A DNA stretch of 61,778 bases, taken from positions 1 to 61,778 of the forward strand of contig UBMI01000019.1 in assembly GCA_900466475.1 (NCBI GenBank), written 5' to 3'. Numbering within the stretch: position 1 is the first letter of the stretch; the number at the start of each line of letters is the position of its first letter. Positions 34,864 through 44,395 of this stretch are shown here, piece after piece. A program made the translations under genes and the position numbers. This DNA is from Hyphomicrobiales bacterium (GTDB taxonomy: Bacteria; Pseudomonadota; Alphaproteobacteria; Rhizobiales; Rhizobiaceae). The notes under the pieces were generated by a model. It had not been told where the DNA came from, did not search any database, and saw only the letters and a program-made list of their open reading frames with translations.

Positions 34864-37008
34864 ATGAGTGGATTTCTGCATACCAACCTGCATTGTCTTG
34901 CGCTCGTCGCGCGCCATCACGGCGTCGACCTTGCGCCCGAGCGGCTGCAGCACGATTATGCCGTCGGCAACGATCCCGTCGCCGTGCGGCAGCTGTTGCG
35001 CATGGCCAAGGATGCGGGCCTGAGGGCCAGGCATCTCGATCTCACCTGGCGCGGCCTGTTCCAGCTCGGCGAGGCTTTTCCCGTGCTTGCGGAACTGACC
35101 AACGGCAACTGGGTGGTCATCGCCGGCGCTATCGGGGAGGGGGAGGATGAGCGGATCCGGGTTCTCGACCCGCTGGCCTCACGCGCCGAGGTGATGATGC
35201 TCAGCGAAGAGCAGTTCGCCAAGGCCTGGCTCGGCTCGGTGATCCTGCTCAAGCGCAACTATCGCATGTCGGATGAGGACCGGCCCTTCGGCTTCCGCTG
35301 GTTCGTGCCTGAGATCATCAAGCAGCGCAGCTTCTTCCGCGATGTCGCGCTCGCAGCCTTCGTGCTCTACGGGCTGGGGCTGATGACGCCGATGTTCTTC
35401 CAGCTCGTCATCGACAAGGTGCTGGTGCACCAGAGCTATGCGACGCTGACCGTCCTGACCGTCGGTATCGGCATCGCGCTGATCTTCGACGCGACCTTCA
35501 GCTTCCTGCGCCGCTACCTGCTGCTCTACGCCACGAACAGGATCGACATCCGCGTCGCCACCCGCACCTTCGGCCATCTGCTCAACCTGCCGATCGCGCT
35601 TTTCGAGCAGGCCTCGGCCGGCGTTCTCGTCAAGCACATGCAGCAGACGGGGCGTATCCGCGAATTCCTGACCGGGCGCCTGTTCCTGACGCTTCTGGAC
35701 GGTGTCTCGCTCTTCGTCTTCGTGCCGATCCTGCTTCTCTACAGCGTCAAGCTGACGCTCGTGGTTCTCGGTTTCGCAGCCCTTGTCGGCCTCGTGGTGA
35801 TGATGCTCGTCGGCCCGTTCCAGCGCCGCCTGAAGGCGCTCTACCAGGCCGAGGGCGACCGGCAGGCATTGCTGGTGGAAACCGTGCATGGCATGCGCAC
35901 CGTCAAGTCGCTGGCGCTGGAGCCGCGCCAGCGCAAGGTGTGGGACGATTATTCGGCCCAGTCGATCTCCGTGCGCTTCCGCGTCGAGAAGATCTCCACC
36001 ATCGCCCAGTCGCTGACGGGGCTTCTCGAAAAGCTGATGAGTGTCGCGATCATCGGTCTCGGCGCGCTCGACGTGTTCTCGGGTACGATGACGATCGGTG
36101 CGCTGGTCGCCTTCAACATGCTCGCCGGCCGCGTTTCGGGGCCGCTCGTGCAGATCGTCACCATGGTGCATGAATATCAGGAAGTGGCTCTTTCCGTGCG
36201 CATGCTCGGCGAGATCATGAACCAGCGGCCGGAGCAGGCGGGACGCGGCCGTGGTGTCAGGCCGCATCTGCATGGCCGCATCGAATTCGACCGCGTCAGC
36301 TTCCGCTATGCGCCGGATGCAGCGCCTGCGCTCGACAATGTCTCCTTCGCCATTCCGGCAGGCTGCGTCTTCGGCGTGGTCGGCAAGAGCGGCTCGGGCA
36401 AGACCACGATCACCAGGCTCATCCAGGGGCTCTACCAGAGCCAGGAGGGGCTGGTGCGCATGGATGGTTACGACAGCCGCGAGATCGACCTCGTGCACCT
36501 TCGAACCAGCATCGGTGTCGTGCTGCAGGATAATTTCCTGTTCCGCGGCTCGGTGCGCGACAATATCGCCGCCGCCAAGCCCGATGCGAGCATCGAGGAG
36601 ATCATGCAGGTCGCCCGCATCGCCGGTGCGGAAGAGTTCATCGAGCGCCTGCCGCGCGGCTTCGACACGATGCTGGAGGAGAATGCCGCCAACCTCTCCG
36701 GCGGCCAGAAGCAGCGGTTGGCAATCGCGCGTGCGCTGATCACCGATCCGAAGCTTCTGATCTTCGATGAGGCGACGAGCGCGCTCGACCCGGACAGCGA
36801 GGCGATCATCCGTGACAATCTCAGCCGCATCGCTGCCGGGCGCACGGTCATCATCGTCTCGCACCGGCTTTCGACGCTCGTCGATGCCGATGCCATTCTC
36901 GTCATCGATCGCGGCAAGGTCGCCGATATCGGCCGGCACGATCAGCTCGTGTCGCGCTGCATGACCTACCGCCATCTCTGGGCCCAGCAGATGAGGCAGG
37001 TCGCATGA
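34864..37008 (+). CDS. Type I secretion ABC exporter with degenerate C39-like domain
   Basis: 714 residues. The N-terminal ~125 residues are C39-peptidase-like (CLALVARHHGV, AVLAEL-type strand, GNWVVIAG), but the position of the catalytic cysteine in the DCG motif reads HTN, so it is a non-cleaving HlyB-type domain. A six-helix transmembrane domain follows (~150-430). The nucleotide-binding domain has Walker A GKSGSGKTT (about 508), signature LSGGQKQR, Walker B LLIFDEATSALD and H-loop VSHRLST. It should drive export through the adaptor at 37005. The next start overlaps this stop by four bases. Confidence 0.93.
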   Translation: MSGFLHTNLHCLALVARHHGVDLAPERLQHDYAVGNDPVAVRQLLRMAKDAGLRARHLDLTWRGLFQLGEAFPVLAELTNGNWVVIAGAIGEGEDERIRVLDPLASRAEVMMLSEEQFAKAWLGSVILLKRNYRMSDEDRPFGFRWFVPEIIKQRSFFRDVALAAFVLYGLGLMTPMFFQLVIDKVLVHQSYATLTVLTVGIGIALIFDATFSFLRRYLLLYATNRIDIRVATRTFGHLLNLPIALFEQASAGVLVKHMQQTGRIREFLTGRLFLTLLDGVSLFVFVPILLLYSVKLTLVVLGFAALVGLVVMMLVGPFQRRLKALYQAEGDRQALLVETVHGMRTVKSLALEPRQRKVWDDYSAQSISVRFRVEKISTIAQSLTGLLEKLMSVAIIGLGALDVFSGTMTIGALVAFNMLAGRVSGPLVQIVTMVHEYQEVALSVRMLGEIMNQRPEQAGRGRGVRPHLHGRIEFDRVSFRYAPDAAPALDNVSFAIPAGCVFGVVGKSGSGKTTITRLIQGLYQSQEGLVRMDGYDSREIDLVHLRTSIGVVLQDNFLFRGSVRDNIAAAKPDASIEEIMQVARIAGAEEFIERLPRGFDTMLEENAANLSGGQKQRLAIARALITDPKLLIFDEATSALDPDSEAIIRDNLSRIAAGRTVIIVSHRLSTLVDADAILVIDRGKVADIGRHDQLVSRCMTYRHLWAQQMRQVA

Positions 37009-38456
37009 ACGCCCATGTCAGAAAATCCGACGAAAACATGCCTGTCCCTTCCGAGAAGGGGCCACCGGAACAGGGCCGGTCCGGCAAGGGCGGGGCGCTT
37101 GTCGCCCGGCCGCCGCTGCCGCCTGTCATTGCGGAGTTCCAGTCCGATGCCGTCGAACTGGAAGAACGCGCGCCGCCGCGCGTTGCCCGCATGACGCTCT
37201 ATTGCGTGACCGCGCTGCTTGCCGCAGCCATCACCTGGGCCTCCGTCTCCTCCATCGACGAGGTGGTGATTGCGCCCGGCAAGCTCGTCACCACGCAGCC
37301 GACGATCGTCGTGCAGCCGCTCGAAACCTCGATCATCCGCACGATCGACGTGAAGGCCGGCGAGGTGGTGCATGCCGGCCAGACGCTGGCGACGCTCGAC
37401 GCGACCTTCAGCCAGGCCGATGTCGGGCAGCTGAAGGCGAAGTTTTCCGCCCTCGACGCCCAGGTGAAACGGCTGGAGGCGGAGCTGACCAGCGAGGATT
37501 ATTCAAAGATTGCCGGCAATACGCCGGACGAGCAGCTGCAGGTACAGCTCTTCGGACAGCGGCGGGCCTTCTACATGGCGCAGCTGCAGAATTTCGACCA
37601 GCAGATCGCCGGACAATCGTCAGTGATTGCGGCAAACCGCAATCAGGAGGCCGTGCTGAACGACCGGCGCGATAACCTCGCGCAGATCGAGGCGACGCGA
37701 AAGAAGCTCTATGACAAGGAAAGCGGCTCGCTGCTCACCATGCTCGGCTCGCGCGACGCCCGCCTCGATGTCGAGGCCGATATCACCGCCGTGCGCGGCA
37801 AGGCCGACGAAGCGGCCCATGCCTATGCAAAACTGCGCGCCGACCGGCAGGCCTTCGTCGAGGATTTCCGCCGCGCCGCGATGGAACAGCTGGTCGACCT
37901 GCGCAGCCAGCGCGACATGGCCGGCGAGGAACAGAAGAAGATGGAGCTGCGCCGCAACATGGTGGCGCTGACCGCGCCGGCAGACGCCGTCGTGCTCGAT
38001 CTGGCGCAACGCTCGGTCGGTTCCGTCGTGCGCGAGGCCGAGCCGGTCGTCACACTCGTGCCGATCAACGTGCCACTCGAAGCCGAAGTCTCGATTAACA
38101 CCCGCGACATCGGCCGGATCGCCGTCGGCAAGGAAGCCCGCATCAAGCTCGATGCCTATCCCTTCCAGAAATACGGCACCGCCTCGGGCGAAGTGCGCAC
38201 GATCAGCCAGGACACGTTCGTGACCGGCCAGCAGCAGGACCCGAACGCCACCACCGCCCAGCCGCCCGCCGCCCCCTTCTTCAAGGCGCGCATCCTGCTT
38301 GCCGATACAAGGCTGAACGTTTCCGACGTGCCGGTGCGGCTGCTGCCGGGCATGACCGTCTCGACGGAAATCAAGGTCGGGAACCGGACGGTGATGTCCT
38401 ATTTCCTCTACCCGCTCCTGCGCGGGCTGGATGACGCGATCCGCGAACCAAACTGA
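37005..38456 (+). CDS. HlyD-family membrane fusion protein
   Basis: 483 residues. A cytoplasmic N-terminus of ~65 residues is followed by one membrane helix (MTLYCVTALLAAAITWASV), a biotinyl-lipoyl-like half (VVQPLETSIIRTIDVKAGEV, VHAGQTLATLD), a long helical hairpin (~140-310), and the second lipoyl and beta-barrel parts (LTAPADAVVLDLAQRSVGSVV, LEAEVSINTRDIGRI). The C-terminal LPGMTVSTEIKVGNRTV matches the HlyD signature. It bridges the ABC exporter to an outer-membrane TolC-type channel encoded elsewhere. It is translationally coupled to the exporter by ATGA overlap. A diverged copy of its last ~107 codons is found at 50651-50972. Confidence 0.93.
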   Translation: MNAHVRKSDENMPVPSEKGPPEQGRSGKGGALVARPPLPPVIAEFQSDAVELEERAPPRVARMTLYCVTALLAAAITWASVSSIDEVVIAPGKLVTTQPTIVVQPLETSIIRTIDVKAGEVVHAGQTLATLDATFSQADVGQLKAKFSALDAQVKRLEAELTSEDYSKIAGNTPDEQLQVQLFGQRRAFYMAQLQNFDQQIAGQSSVIAANRNQEAVLNDRRDNLAQIEATRKKLYDKESGSLLTMLGSRDARLDVEADITAVRGKADEAAHAYAKLRADRQAFVEDFRRAAMEQLVDLRSQRDMAGEEQKKMELRRNMVALTAPADAVVLDLAQRSVGSVVREAEPVVTLVPINVPLEAEVSINTRDIGRIAVGKEARIKLDAYPFQKYGTASGEVRTISQDTFVTGQQQDPNATTAQPPAAPFFKARILLADTRLNVSDVPVRLLPGMTVSTEIKVGNRTVMSYFLYPLLRGLDDAIREPN

Positions 38457-38667
38457 GAGGTCCGCCGGCGACGTGCAGGCGAGGGGCCTCCTGCACACGC
38501 CATGGGATGGGGGCGCGCCGCCGCTCACGGCGCTGCCCCCAAACCTGTTTTTTTGGGGGTGGGGGGCGGGTATCGACCGTCCTTCGGCCCCGCGGAAAAG
38601 GCAAAATCTGCCGCACCGCCTTCCGGATCTCCAACGTTGCAGGAAGGACGAGGCGTTGTCCCACCCT

Positions 38668-38700
38668 CCCTCATCCCTGTGCTTGTCACAGGGATCCAGC
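38668..38700 (+). repeat. Palindromic repeat family R1, copy a
   Basis: The core hairpin is ATCCCTGTG, five-base loop, CACAGGGAT, flanked by CCCTC and CCAGC. Other copies are at 38757-38805 (inverted), 51177-51199 and 55707-55755. The gene-free stretch 38457-38903 is otherwise made of this repeat and the downstream tail of the HlyD-type gene. Confidence 0.8.
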
Positions 38701-38756
38701 CACCGCGCGTCTGCGCGGTGAATGACTCATAATATGCTTCAAGCAAAAAAGTCTTT

Positions 38757-38805
38757 CCTGCCCAAAGACTTGGGCAGGCTGGATCCCTGTGACGAGCACA
38801 GGGAT
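38757..38805 (-). repeat. Double-hairpin repeat family R1, copy b
   Basis: Two hairpins in tandem: CCTGCCCAA..TTGGGCAGG (9 bp, loop AGAC) and ATCCCTGTG..CACAGGGAT (9 bp, loop ACGAG). It matches 55707-55755 almost exactly. Such double-hairpin units resemble REP/BIME-type elements. Confidence 0.82.
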
Positions 38806-38903
38806 GAGGGGAATTTGAGGCGGGCGTCGGCGTCCAAAGCGAACTCGAGTGACAACGCGGGTCGCAGTTGCGCCAAAAGCCGGCATTCCCCAAAGGCGGG
38901 TGA

Positions 38904-40013
38904 TCAGATCACGAATTCCTCTTCGTAGGTCTTCGGCTCGGGAACGACCGTAACCTTCACCGGAATGATCCAATTGGCCACGTAGCTCTCGCAGTCGGAA
39001 CGCTGGACGTCGGGCTGCACGCACCCCGCCGCATCGGTCGCGCGAGATCGCAGTGTATATTGCCCCACGTCTTCAGGGGTCCACATGTACTCCCACAAGC
39101 GCCATGCAAAGGGACGTTCTGTTTCGAGGAGCCTTGCCTCGCGCCAGCCCCTGCCGTCTCCGGTGCAGACCTGCACCTGCCGGATAGGAGCCTCTCCGCT
39201 CCAGGCGGCTCCGAAAATCCGGTGCGGTTGGCCGGCGACGAGATGCGCGCCCTGTACGGGACGCGCGATCTGCGATTTGACCTCCATCTGCGCAAGCGGG
39301 ACCAGCGTGGGTTCCCCGAGGCCGCGCTCCCAACGGAAATAGTCGCGCGCCTGCCAGTAGCCAAGGAAGGGTCGCTCCACAACCGTGATATGCGTGATCC
39401 ACTTGACCCAGGCCATGCCGAACCAGCCGCCCACGACCGCGCGCAGCGGATAGCCGTGATCGCGCGTCAGCGGCCGTTCGTTCATCGAATAGGCAAGGAT
39501 CGTGCTGTCGGCCATGGCCTTCTCAAGCGGCAAACTGCGCGCAAACGCGATGGGGCCGGGAGAAGCCGTTTTCTTGTTCGCGTCGACGACGCCGCTATCG
39601 GCGCCTGTGAGCAGAACCTCACATGCGGTTTGCTTAACGCCCGCCATCTCCAAGATCTCGCGTAGAAGAACACCTGTCCAGGCGGCATTGCCGACGGCTC
39701 CGTTCTGCCACTGCAAGCCCTCCCTCGGGGGCTCATAGTAGACGCGCCCGTTGCCTGCGCATTCTACGACGGCGGTCAAACTCGTGCTCCGCATCGCCTT
39801 GATGCTGTCGAGGTCAAGTTCGATCGGCCGCTCCACCGCCCCGTCAATGCGCAATCTCCAGTCTCGCGCATCGAGGTCCGGCGACGGGAAATGGTTTCGC
39901 ACGAAGAACAGTTCGGCTGGGATCAGCCAATCGGAGAGCGACGCAAACGGAAACTCGATGTTTTCAGGTGATTTCTGTCGAACTATCAGACTGGGTTGCT
40001 GTGCTGTCGGCAT
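38904..40013 (-). CDS. Sulfite oxidase-like molybdopterin enzyme
   Basis: 369 residues. The oxidoreductase molybdopterin-binding domain covers ~25-215, with the Mo-ligating cysteine Cys85 in VVECAGNGR, plus FFVRNHFPSPDLD, GAVGNAAWTGVLL, RDHGYPLRAVVGGWFGMAWV and VKWITHI. The Mo-co dimerisation domain fills the C-terminal ~130 residues (YTLRSRATDAAGCVQPDVQR). No heme domain and no Tat signal are seen, so it may be cytoplasmic or need another start. It probably oxidises sulfite or a related sulfur compound. The start at 40011-40013 follows GAGGAAG. Confidence 0.88.
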   Translation of the reverse strand: MPTAQQPSLIVRQKSPENIEFPFASLSDWLIPAELFFVRNHFPSPDLDARDWRLRIDGAVERPIELDLDSIKAMRSTSLTAVVECAGNGRVYYEPPREGLQWQNGAVGNAAWTGVLLREILEMAGVKQTACEVLLTGADSGVVDANKKTASPGPIAFARSLPLEKAMADSTILAYSMNERPLTRDHGYPLRAVVGGWFGMAWVKWITHITVVERPFLGYWQARDYFRWERGLGEPTLVPLAQMEVKSQIARPVQGAHLVAGQPHRIFGAAWSGEAPIRQVQVCTGDGRGWREARLLETERPFAWRLWEYMWTPEDVGQYTLRSRATDAAGCVQPDVQRSDCESYVANWIIPVKVTVVPEPKTYEEEFVI

Positions 40014-40340
40014 CTTCCTCGTCTTCCCCTTTGAAGAACACAACGTCGGCTCTCGGTCGCGCGAATTCCGGTACGATAACACTGCCCCTCGCAGCGCGTC
40101 TGTCGCATTCCGGATTCGTGCGGCATCCTAGCACATGCCGCACGTTGCTCGGATCGACTTCGAATGGCAGCAAAGGGGCCGGCGGCGGTCCTGATCGCCT
40201 TGCGCCAGAAGCGGTCATATTCGGGTTCTCGACCGTTGGTGACAAGTTCGCCGTCAAAGCGGGAATCGACCGGCATTCGGAGATGGATTGCCCCGCCGCA
40301 GCCGAACTGTGAGCGCGCGGAAATCAATCCACGCAAATCA
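40014..40340. other. Gene-free stretch with half of a dispersed repeat
   Basis: No gene is convincing in these 327 nt. The segment 40197-40220 (GCCTTGCGCCA, then GAAGCGGTCATAT) matches the second half of the ~60-nt repeat seen at 45423-45482 and 48111-48169. Confidence 0.4.
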
Positions 40341-41237
40341 TCAGCGCACGAGGGGGTACGCAGCAAGAAGCTGTTGTTCGAGAAAATCGATGAATGCGAT
40401 GACCCTCTGGTTGCGCAACTGTCCTGTCGTAACGGCATACAGGTTCGCGTCCCCGACTGAAAATACATCAAGCGCGGTTACAAGCTGGCCGGTACTCAAT
40501 TCCTTCCGGATACCCAGGGCTCCCCTCCTGATTACGCCGCGTCCCGCGAGTGCCCAATCGCGGAGGGCGCCGCTGTCGTTGGCAACGCGATCTCCCTGAA
40601 CACGGACCGATATCGGCTTGCCTTCCACCAGGAAAGGCCAGGCGGCGGAGGCAGCGTCCGGGCGTGCGTGCACAAGGCAGTTATGCTCCGTGAGATCATC
40701 CGGCTTGCGAGGAACGCCTCGCGCATTCCAGTAGGCCGGCGATGCGCACACGACTCTGCTGCCTCGCAGCAGCAAACGCGCCATCAGGCTCGAGTCATTC
40801 AAAGGGCCGAAGCGCAGGGCGACATCGATATCGTTGCCGACCAATTCGACGACGTCGTCCGCGAAATGCAGTGTGATCTTTACAGCCGGATGGTCGAGAA
40901 GAAACCGATCGACCATCAGCGCCAGTCCGAGCTGGCTAAATTCCTGCGGGGCGGTGATCTTGATCGGTCCGCTCAATAGCCCGCCACGCGCACCTACGAC
41001 CGCTGCATCCCAGTCGGCCAGGATGCGTCGCGAGTCCGCAAGGAATTGCCGTCCCTCGTGGGTGAAGGACAAGCGCCTTGTGGAGCGGGTGACGAGGCTC
41101 ACGCCAGCCCGTTCCTCGAGCTGCTGCAGCGCGACCGTGACCGTAGAGGTAGCCACTGACGCGTGACGAGCCGCTGCGGACAGGCTGCCCGTCTCGGCAA
41201 TGCCAACGAAAAGGCGCAACGCGTCGATCGTATCCAT
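40341..41237 (-). CDS. LysR-family transcriptional regulator
   Basis: 298 residues. The winged helix is at the N-terminus (TIDALRLFVGIAETGSLSAA, then STVTVALQQLEERAGVSLV and RSTRRLSFTHEG). The effector domain starts near residue 90 (GPIKITAPQEFSQLGLALMV) and resembles the CrgA-like subgroup. It is divergent from the SDR gene that starts at 41378, its likely target. The 140-nt intergenic region would hold the operator, though I see no outstanding dyad. Confidence 0.9.
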   Translation of the reverse strand: MDTIDALRLFVGIAETGSLSAAARHASVATSTVTVALQQLEERAGVSLVTRSTRRLSFTHEGRQFLADSRRILADWDAAVVGARGGLLSGPIKITAPQEFSQLGLALMVDRFLLDHPAVKITLHFADDVVELVGNDIDVALRFGPLNDSSLMARLLLRGSRVVCASPAYWNARGVPRKPDDLTEHNCLVHARPDAASAAWPFLVEGKPISVRVQGDRVANDSGALRDWALAGRGVIRRGALGIRKELSTGQLVTALDVFSVGDANLYAVTTGQLRNQRVIAFIDFLEQQLLAAYPLVR

Positions 41238-41377
41238 TTCTCGCGTTTCCCGAAAGGTGCTTTTGAATCGGGATTCCTTATCACGGGCGGCGAAACAAAC
41301 AATATGTCGGCTTCAGCACGGTCCGACCGCATTCCATGCGCAACCGCACCGAGGATATTTTACGGAAAGACAAGATC

Positions 41378-42076
41378 ATGACCAAAGTTGTTGTCGTCAC
41401 TGGCGCTTCGCAGGGCATTGGCGCTGAAATCGTCAAGGCGTTCCGGAAACTCGACTACCGCATTGTTGCAACTTCGCGAATGATCGAGCCGTCGGAAGAT
41501 CCAAACATCGTGACGGTCGCTGGAGATATCGGTGATCCCGCAACCGCCCAGCGCGTCATTTCAGAGGCTGTCGCACGATTTGGCCGCGTCGACACTCTGG
41601 TGAACAACGCCGGGATCTTCATCGGCAAGCCATTCACCGAAAACAGCATCGAAGACTACAATGCCGTCATGAATGTGAACATGGCTGGCTTCTTCCACAT
41701 CACCAAGCTGGCCATCGCCGAAATGGAGAAGCATTCGAGCGGCCATGTGTTGAATATCACCGGCAGCATCGACAACGGTATCAGCGGCGGCCACATGGCG
41801 CTGGCGGCGCTTACCAAGGGTGGCCTGAATGCTGTCACGCGCGTGCTGGCGATCGAGTATGCCAAGAAGGGCATCCGTGTGAACGCCGTCGCGCCGGGCG
41901 TTACCAAGACGCCGATGCATCCTGAAGAACATCACGAAATGCTGGGCACTTTCCACCCGCTGGGTCGCATGGGTGAAGCAGGCGAAGTCGCCAGCGCCGT
42001 CGTGTTCCTGGATTCGGCCGAGTTCGTCACCGGTGAAATCCTGCATGTCGACGGTGGCCAGAGCGCCGGTCGCTAG
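41378..42076 (+). CDS. SDR-family protein lacking the catalytic tyrosine
   Basis: 232 residues with a classical SDR fold: TGASQGIG (8-15), NNAG (76-79), NITGS with Ser130, and IRVNAVAPGVTKTPM. The catalytic YxxxK motif is altered. Lys147 is present in ALTKGGL, but the tyrosine position is Ala143. An ordinary dehydrogenase reaction is therefore doubtful, and an atypical catalytic residue or a non-catalytic NAD(P)-binding role is possible. The start at 41378 begins the fold directly. It is divergent from a LysR regulator. Confidence 0.85.
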   Translation: MTKVVVVTGASQGIGAEIVKAFRKLDYRIVATSRMIEPSEDPNIVTVAGDIGDPATAQRVISEAVARFGRVDTLVNNAGIFIGKPFTENSIEDYNAVMNVNMAGFFHITKLAIAEMEKHSSGHVLNITGSIDNGISGGHMALAALTKGGLNAVTRVLAIEYAKKGIRVNAVAPGVTKTPMHPEEHHEMLGTFHPLGRMGEAGEVASAVVFLDSAEFVTGEILHVDGGQSAGR

Positions 42077-42296
42077 GCGAGGCCAAACGGGGCGTTCCGG
42101 CCGCTGAAAATCGCGTCTGGAGATGACCACTGGGGGGCGACAGCAGCCCAACCATGTCGTTCGAAAGGCGAACCGCCGATTGGGCGTTTGACAAAGTGTC
42201 CAGGGTACCGCGCTATACGCATTACTTCCCGCCAGATCGAAAAAGAATGATCCAACCTTCACGGCTTTTGCTTATCACTGCGACGCAGGAAAATAC

Positions 42297-42995
42297 ATGC
42301 ATGGACAAACGATGACGCTGCCTCACATCCCCGCCGCCGTGATCTTCGACATGGACGGGCTGATCTTCGATACGGAAGCTCTCTATCAACAAGCGTTTCT
42401 CGCGGCGTCAGGCGCCGGGGGGCTCAACCTGCCGATAACGCTGATCCAGGGCACGATAGGGGTACCCTGGGCCAGCAACAGACTTCTGATCCTGGAGCAG
42501 ATGGGACCGGATTTCCCGGTTGATCAATATGGGGAAGCGGTGATGACCCATTTCACGGCCCTGGCGGCGACCGAACTCCAGCTGAAACCCGGCGTCCTCG
42601 AACTCCTCGATGTCCTCGATCAGCTCGAACTGCCGCGAGGCATCGCAACGTCGTCGTCCCACTCTACCGTCCGGAGCCATCTTTCGGCTCATGGTCTGGA
42701 AGGCCGTTTCGATGCGGTCATTGCATACGGAGACTATGCGGCAAGCAAACCCATGCCCGATCCGTTCCTGACTGCCGCGAAGAGACTGGGCGTCAATCCC
42801 GCCCTTTGCCTCGCGCTGGAAGATTCCCACAATGGCGTTCGCTCTGCCTCGGCGGCCGGAATGATGACCTTCATGGTCCCCGACCTCCTTCACCCAACGC
42901 CGGAAATCCAATCCCTCTGCACCGGTATTGTCAGCGACCTCAACGCCGTCTGCGAGCTCATCCTCGCGGCCTCGGCTGATGGTACTTTGGCGTGA
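42297..42995 (+). CDS. HAD-superfamily phosphatase/phosphoglucomutase-like
   Basis: 232 residues of HAD subfamily I. Motif I is VIFDMDGLIFDTE (Asp18, Asp20), a helical cap follows, motif II is ATSSSHSTV, motif III is SKPMPDPFLTAAKRL and motif IV is CLALEDSHNGVRSA. This matches the beta-phosphoglucomutase/CbbY-like group. The substrate is probably a sugar phosphate. ATG at 42297 has AGGA seven bases upstream. It is monocistronic by spacing. Confidence 0.9.
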   Translation: MHGQTMTLPHIPAAVIFDMDGLIFDTEALYQQAFLAASGAGGLNLPITLIQGTIGVPWASNRLLILEQMGPDFPVDQYGEAVMTHFTALAATELQLKPGVLELLDVLDQLELPRGIATSSSHSTVRSHLSAHGLEGRFDAVIAYGDYAASKPMPDPFLTAAKRLGVNPALCLALEDSHNGVRSASAAGMMTFMVPDLLHPTPEIQSLCTGIVSDLNAVCELILAASADGTLA

Positions 42996-43183
42996 AGGGA
43001 ATGCGGCGGCTTTGGGCGACAGCCGAGGCGCGTGCGCATATGTCGTGGGGCTGATCAGCGAGCGCGCGTGGCCGCGCCCAGCGTCGCAAGATCGATTGCC
43101 TCCGGGACGGAATCTGTGTTCTCAAGTGAGCGTCGACTGCCCTTCGGGCCAATTCGGCCGTCCAACCTTGTCGAGACCATTGT

Positions 43184-44395
43184 CTATTGCGTCTTGATCG
43201 CTGAATGGATTGCTTCGACGGCCTCGGAAAGCTTGTTTGCGTCGTCGTTCGGCTGGCTGTTGGTCTGCACGGTGATCAGAATGCCGTCCTTCTCGTACCA
43301 CACATAAAGAGTGCGATAGCCCAGGGTCATTCCCTGATAGAACCAGGCCGGGCCGCCCGGTATCATGCCCTGCACGAGGCCGAGGGCAAAGCCCTGAGGA
43401 TGCTCCTCGCTGACCTGCGTGATCGGTTCACCTGTCTTGGTCGAAACCATCGACATCCATTCGGCCTGTTGCTTCGGCGGCACCACACGGCCTTCGAACA
43501 CGGCGCGCATCCAGCGGGTAATATCGCGCGCGTTGGAGATAGCGCCGCCCGCGGCCTGAGCCCAGGAGGTGCTGTCTTCACGCACGTCGCGGCCGATCAT
43601 CGGCTTGTTCCAACTTTCCTTGCAGTCGGACGGCTGGTATTCGGCGCAAGCGGTGTTTTCGAAATAGCCGTGCGCCAAGCGGGCGATCACGTCCGGTGGG
43701 TAGGCCCCCGGAGAGTAGAAGGTGGAGTGGAGGCCGTGCTGCTCGATTATCAGTTCACGGACAAGCTCCTGATAGGGCTTGCCCGTCGCCTTGGCTGCGA
43801 TCAGGCCGGCGAGAATGTAGTTGGTGTTGGAGTAGTGGTACCCTTCGCTCACCGGCAGGTTGTTGCTGCCGTCGGGATATGCCGCGGCGATCAGTTCTTC
43901 CGCGGTCAAGTCGCGTTTCGGCTGCTCTACCCAGCTACGCGAGATGAATTCGGTCTCGGAATAATTCGGGATACCACTGGTCATATCGAGAAGGCGGCGG
44001 ATGCTGACGCCGCCCCAGGCGGGATATTGCGGCAACCACTTTCCGACCGTGTCATCGATGGAGAGGAGCCCTTGGGCTTCCAGTTTCAGGATCACCGCGG
44101 CAGCGAAAGACTTCGACGTGCTGCCCATGGCGAAGAGGGTATTCTGGTCTACCGGCGGATCGTCATCGGCTCTTCCGGTCTTGCCTGCAAAGGCTTCGAT
44201 GTTCGGACCCGATGCGCCAAGGCTGACATAGGCGGCGATGCCGGTGACACCCTCGAGTGGTGAGCGTTCCGCGAGCCAGGCGTCCAGCGCTTTCTGTACG
44301 CGCTGAGTTTGCGTGGGCGTTTCGCCGGCAAACGCCGTGCCCGTGACAAAAAGGACGATTGCTGCCGCGAGTCCTCGACATCTAGCCAGTTCCAT
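43184..44395 (-). CDS. Secreted beta-lactamase-fold serine hydrolase
   Basis: 403 residues. The signal peptide runs to about 23 (LAAAIVLFVTGTAFA). The beta-lactamase/class C PBP fold shows SxxK as S92-T-S-K95 (MGSTSKSFAAAVILKL), YSN in HYSNTNYILAGLI, and RRLLDMTSGIPNYSETE after the cap. Members include esterases, D-aminopeptidases and class C-like beta-lactamases; the specificity cannot be read here. It acts in the periplasm. The start at 44393-44395 follows GGAGGGG and begins the signal peptide. Confidence 0.88.
   Translation of the reverse strand: MELARCRGLAAAIVLFVTGTAFAGETPTQTQRVQKALDAWLAERSPLEGVTGIAAYVSLGASGPNIEAFAGKTGRADDDPPVDQNTLFAMGSTSKSFAAAVILKLEAQGLLSIDDTVGKWLPQYPAWGGVSIRRLLDMTSGIPNYSETEFISRSWVEQPKRDLTAEELIAAAYPDGSNNLPVSEGYHYSNTNYILAGLIAAKATGKPYQELVRELIIEQHGLHSTFYSPGAYPPDVIARLAHGYFENTACAEYQPSDCKESWNKPMIGRDVREDSTSWAQAAGGAISNARDITRWMRAVFEGRVVPPKQQAEWMSMVSTKTGEPITQVSEEHPQGFALGLVQGMIPGGPAWFYQGMTLGYRTLYVWYEKDGILITVQTNSQPNDDANKLSEAVEAIHSAIKTQ

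Noticed and set aside
38668..38805. Insertion sequence ends (inverted R1 copies)
   Set aside because: Only 56 nt separate the hairpins, no transposase is present, and similar single copies occur elsewhere, so they are REP-like and not an IS.
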